This document shows, piece after piece, positions 40,344 to 41,860 of a DNA stretch of 41,860 nt. A model generated the notes under the pieces. That model was not told where the DNA came from. It did not search any database and saw only the letters and a program-made list of their open reading frames with translations. Every line of letters begins with the position of its first letter. Within the stretch, counting starts at the first letter, position 1. Position numbers and translations under genes: made by a program. The DNA comes from an uncultured Clostridium sp. (lineage in GTDB: Bacteria; Bacillota_I; Bacilli_A; RF39; UBA660), in NCBI GenBank assembly GCA_946414595.1, contig CAMKPE010000016.1, positions 1-41,860 on the forward strand. The letters are read 5' to 3'.

Positions 40344-41860
40344 CTAGTTAGATCCATCTCTATTTAGTAAACCACCTGTTGATCCACCTGTTGTTGTAGG
40401 TAAATTTACTGTAGGAAGTGTTGTTGTTCCACCAGCAGATCCTTCAGTTGAAGTTGGTAACTGTATTGTTGGAAGTCCTTCCAATGATATTTCAGTTGTT
40501 GTTCCTGATTCAGAAAGGGATGTTGTTCCGCCTGTAGTTACAGTAGTATCTGTTGATGTTACATATGTTGATGAATCCTTAGCAATCAAACCTCCTGTTG
40601 ATCCAGTTGGTGTTGGAGTTGGAGTTGAACTAACTGGAGCTATTGTTGACCCTCCTGATGGTGCGCTTGTAGTTGTTACTACGCTAGCACTTATATCAGG
40701 AATTGGAGTTGTTCCTCCATCCCTAGCCATTAAGCCACCTGGTGTTGTTGGAAGTGTTGTTGCACTTGCTGTGCTTCCAGCAGCTGCTGCTGAAAAACTT
40801 GTTACTGGGATTACTCCGTTTGCTTCTCCTCCTGTTGAACTTGGAAGTGCTGTTGCTCCTGGTGTTGAACTAACTACTGTGCTTATTGTTGGTAAAGGAG
40901 TTGTTACACTTGTAGCTCCACCTGTTGATGTTGGAAGAGTTGTTGCTACTATTGTAGCACTAGCAGTTGTACTTGATCCAGGAAGCGGAGTTGTTCCGCC
41001 TATTGAAGTAGTTACTGCTGTTGTCTCTGGTACCGGAGTTACCGGAGTTATAGTTAATCCACTTGTTGTGGCTGTTGATCCATCTTTAGCTATTAATCCA
41101 CCTGGTGTTGTTCCTGTTGTTCCACTAGTTGTAGTTGGAATTACTGTTGTTCCTACTGTACTAGCTGGTGAACTTGTTCCAGGTAAAGAAGTTGTCCCAC
41201 CTGTAGTACTACCTGTAGTTGGAAGTGCTGTTGCTCCTGGTGTTGTACTTACTGTAGTACCACCTGTTGTTGGAACTGCTGTTGTTCCGATTGTACTAGC
41301 TGGTGAACTTGTTCCAGGTAGTGATGTAGTTCCTCCTGTTGGAGCTGTTGATCCATCTCTAGGAACTATTCCACTTATTGGTGTTGTTCCTGTTGTTCCA
41401 CTAGTTGTAGTTGGAATTACTGTTGTTCCTACTGTACTAGCTGGTGAACTTGTTCCAGGTAAAGAAGTTGTCCCACCTGTAGTACTACCTGTAGTTGGAA
41501 GTGCTGTTGCTCCTGGTGTTGTACTTACTGTAGTACCACCTGTTGTTGGAACTGCTGTTGTTCCGATTGTACTAGCTGGTGAACTTGTTCCAGGTAGTGA
41601 TGTAGTTCCTCCTGTTGGAGCTGTTGATCCATCTCTAGGAACTATTCCACTTATTGGTGCTGTGCTTACTGTAGTACCACCTGTTGTTGGAACTGCTGTT
41701 GTTCCAACTGTACTAGCAGGTGAACTTGTTCCAGGTAGTGCTGTTGCTCCTGGTGTGCCACTTGTTGTTGTGCTTGATCCAGGAAGCGCTGTTGCTCCTG
41801 GTGCTCCACTTGTTGTTGTGCTTGATCCAGGAAGCGCTGTTGCTCCTGGTGCTCCACTTG
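40344..41860 (-). CDS. Ser/Thr/Gly/Pro repeat protein (C-terminal 505 residues, runs off window)
   Basis: One frame stays open from the stop at 40344 to the window edge. The methionine at 40730 is internal (it lies in a recurring GGL-M/I-A-R/K-D unit), so this is the C-terminal part of a longer protein. The sequence is low in complexity: runs of Thr-Thr, Thr-Gly-Gly and Pro-Thr interrupted by short repeats such as GGLIAKDSS, PRDGST, SLPGTSSPAST and PGATALP. It ends GGLLNRDGSN with no sortase motif or hydrophobic anchor. Composition suggests an extended, perhaps glycosylated, surface stalk or a disordered tail. DNA-level tandem repeats are given separately. Base composition is richer in G and C than its neighbours because of Gly/Pro/Ala/Thr codons. 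What the N-terminal part is cannot be seen. Confidence 0.75.
   Translation of the reverse strand, partial: SGAPGATALPGSSTTTSGAPGATALPGSSTTTSGTPGATALPGTSSPASTVGTTAVPTTGGTTVSTAPISGIVPRDGSTAPTGGTTSLPGTSSPASTIGTTAVPTTGGTTVSTTPGATALPTTGSTTGGTTSLPGTSSPASTVGTTVIPTTTSGTTGTTPISGIVPRDGSTAPTGGTTSLPGTSSPASTIGTTAVPTTGGTTVSTTPGATALPTTGSTTGGTTSLPGTSSPASTVGTTVIPTTTSGTTGTTPGGLIAKDGSTATTSGLTITPVTPVPETTAVTTSIGGTTPLPGSSTTASATIVATTLPTSTGGATSVTTPLPTISTVVSSTPGATALPSSTGGEANGVIPVTSFSAAAAGSTASATTLPTTPGGLMARDGGTTPIPDISASVVTTTSAPSGGSTIAPVSSTPTPTPTGSTGGLIAKDSSTYVTSTDTTVTTGGTTSLSESGTTTEISLEGLPTIQLPTSTEGSAGGTTTLPTVNLPTTTGGSTGGLLNRDGSN
41104..41655 (-). repeat. Perfect tandem duplication of 276 bp in the repeat-protein gene
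   Basis: 41104-41379 and 41380-41655 are the same sequence by base-by-base reading. The unit is 92 codons, so the frame is kept. Confidence 0.9.
41761..41860 (-). repeat. 48-bp tandem repeats at the window edge
   Basis: Units begin at 41761, 41809 and 41857 (third one cut by the edge), each 48 bases, coding for a 16-residue unit with the sense GSSTTTSGAPGATALP. Confidence 0.85.

Noticed and set aside
40730..40730. Methionine at 40730 as the start of a 128-residue protein
   Set aside because: There is no ribosome site, it lies in a recurring GGL-x-A-R/K-D unit, and the frame stays open upstream to the window edge.
41666..41857. Gln/His-rich open frame at the window end
   Set aside because: Shadow frame of the 48-bp repeats; the Ser/Thr/Gly frame continues through it without a stop and matches the rest of the gene.

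Overview
The window is AT-rich, densely packed DNA from a low-GC, walled Gram-positive bacterium, probably a gut Bacilli/Mollicutes-related or Erysipelotrichia-like lineage. The evidence is strong AGGAGG-type ribosome sites, many short intergenic hairpin-plus-T-tract terminators, an archaeal/eukaryal-type prolyl-tRNA synthetase, WXG100 proteins and a Firmicutes-style division/cell-wall cluster. TGA is used as a normal stop (for example the genes ending at 6936 and 33256), so this is code 11 and not a Mycoplasma code. Taxonomy is inferred from the sequence only.

Layout. 1-4143: start of an Fe-S scaffold gene, proS, a coenzyme-F420-ligase-family gene and two small unknown genes. 4203-13301: division and wall genes on the minus strand (class B PBP, mraY, ftsW), with an opposite-strand ABC transporter pair placed between PBP and mraY. 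The ftsW gene is cut in two by a compact element of about 3.45 kb (4574-8025). The element carries a large serine recombinase, a secreted protein, a membrane-anchored XRE regulator and a 50-residue protein. Removing the element at a shared CTGGTG core rejoins ftsW in frame as a 360-residue protein with the family motif AIGPGGLIGMG restored. 13351-24256: one nine-gene minus-strand surface-polysaccharide operon (flippase, DPM-like glycosyltransferase, DUF2304 protein, two large membrane proteins, three further glycosyltransferase genes and a LicD-like protein). 24314-27667: a metallophosphoesterase, a HerA-like ATPase and an aquaporin. 27717-34710: three zinc-ribbon/membrane proteins, an RlmI-type rRNA methyltransferase, VanZ-like and RluA-type proteins and a large membrane protein. 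34767-38345: a hemolysin-III protein, an unknown anchored protein and a three-gene WXG100 operon. 38488-41860: gpsA, yebC and the C-terminal end of a very repetitive Ser/Thr/Gly/Pro protein that runs off the window.

How it fits together. MraY makes lipid I, FtsW polymerises lipid II and the class B PBP crosslinks it, so the ftsW interruption touches an essential step. Either the element excises in a fraction of cells or under some signal, or another SEDS protein covers the function. The polysaccharide operon, LicD-like protein and WXG100 operon point to a decorated Gram-positive surface. The strongest candidate for something undescribed is the ftsW-splitting recombinase element with its own regulator and secreted cargo.
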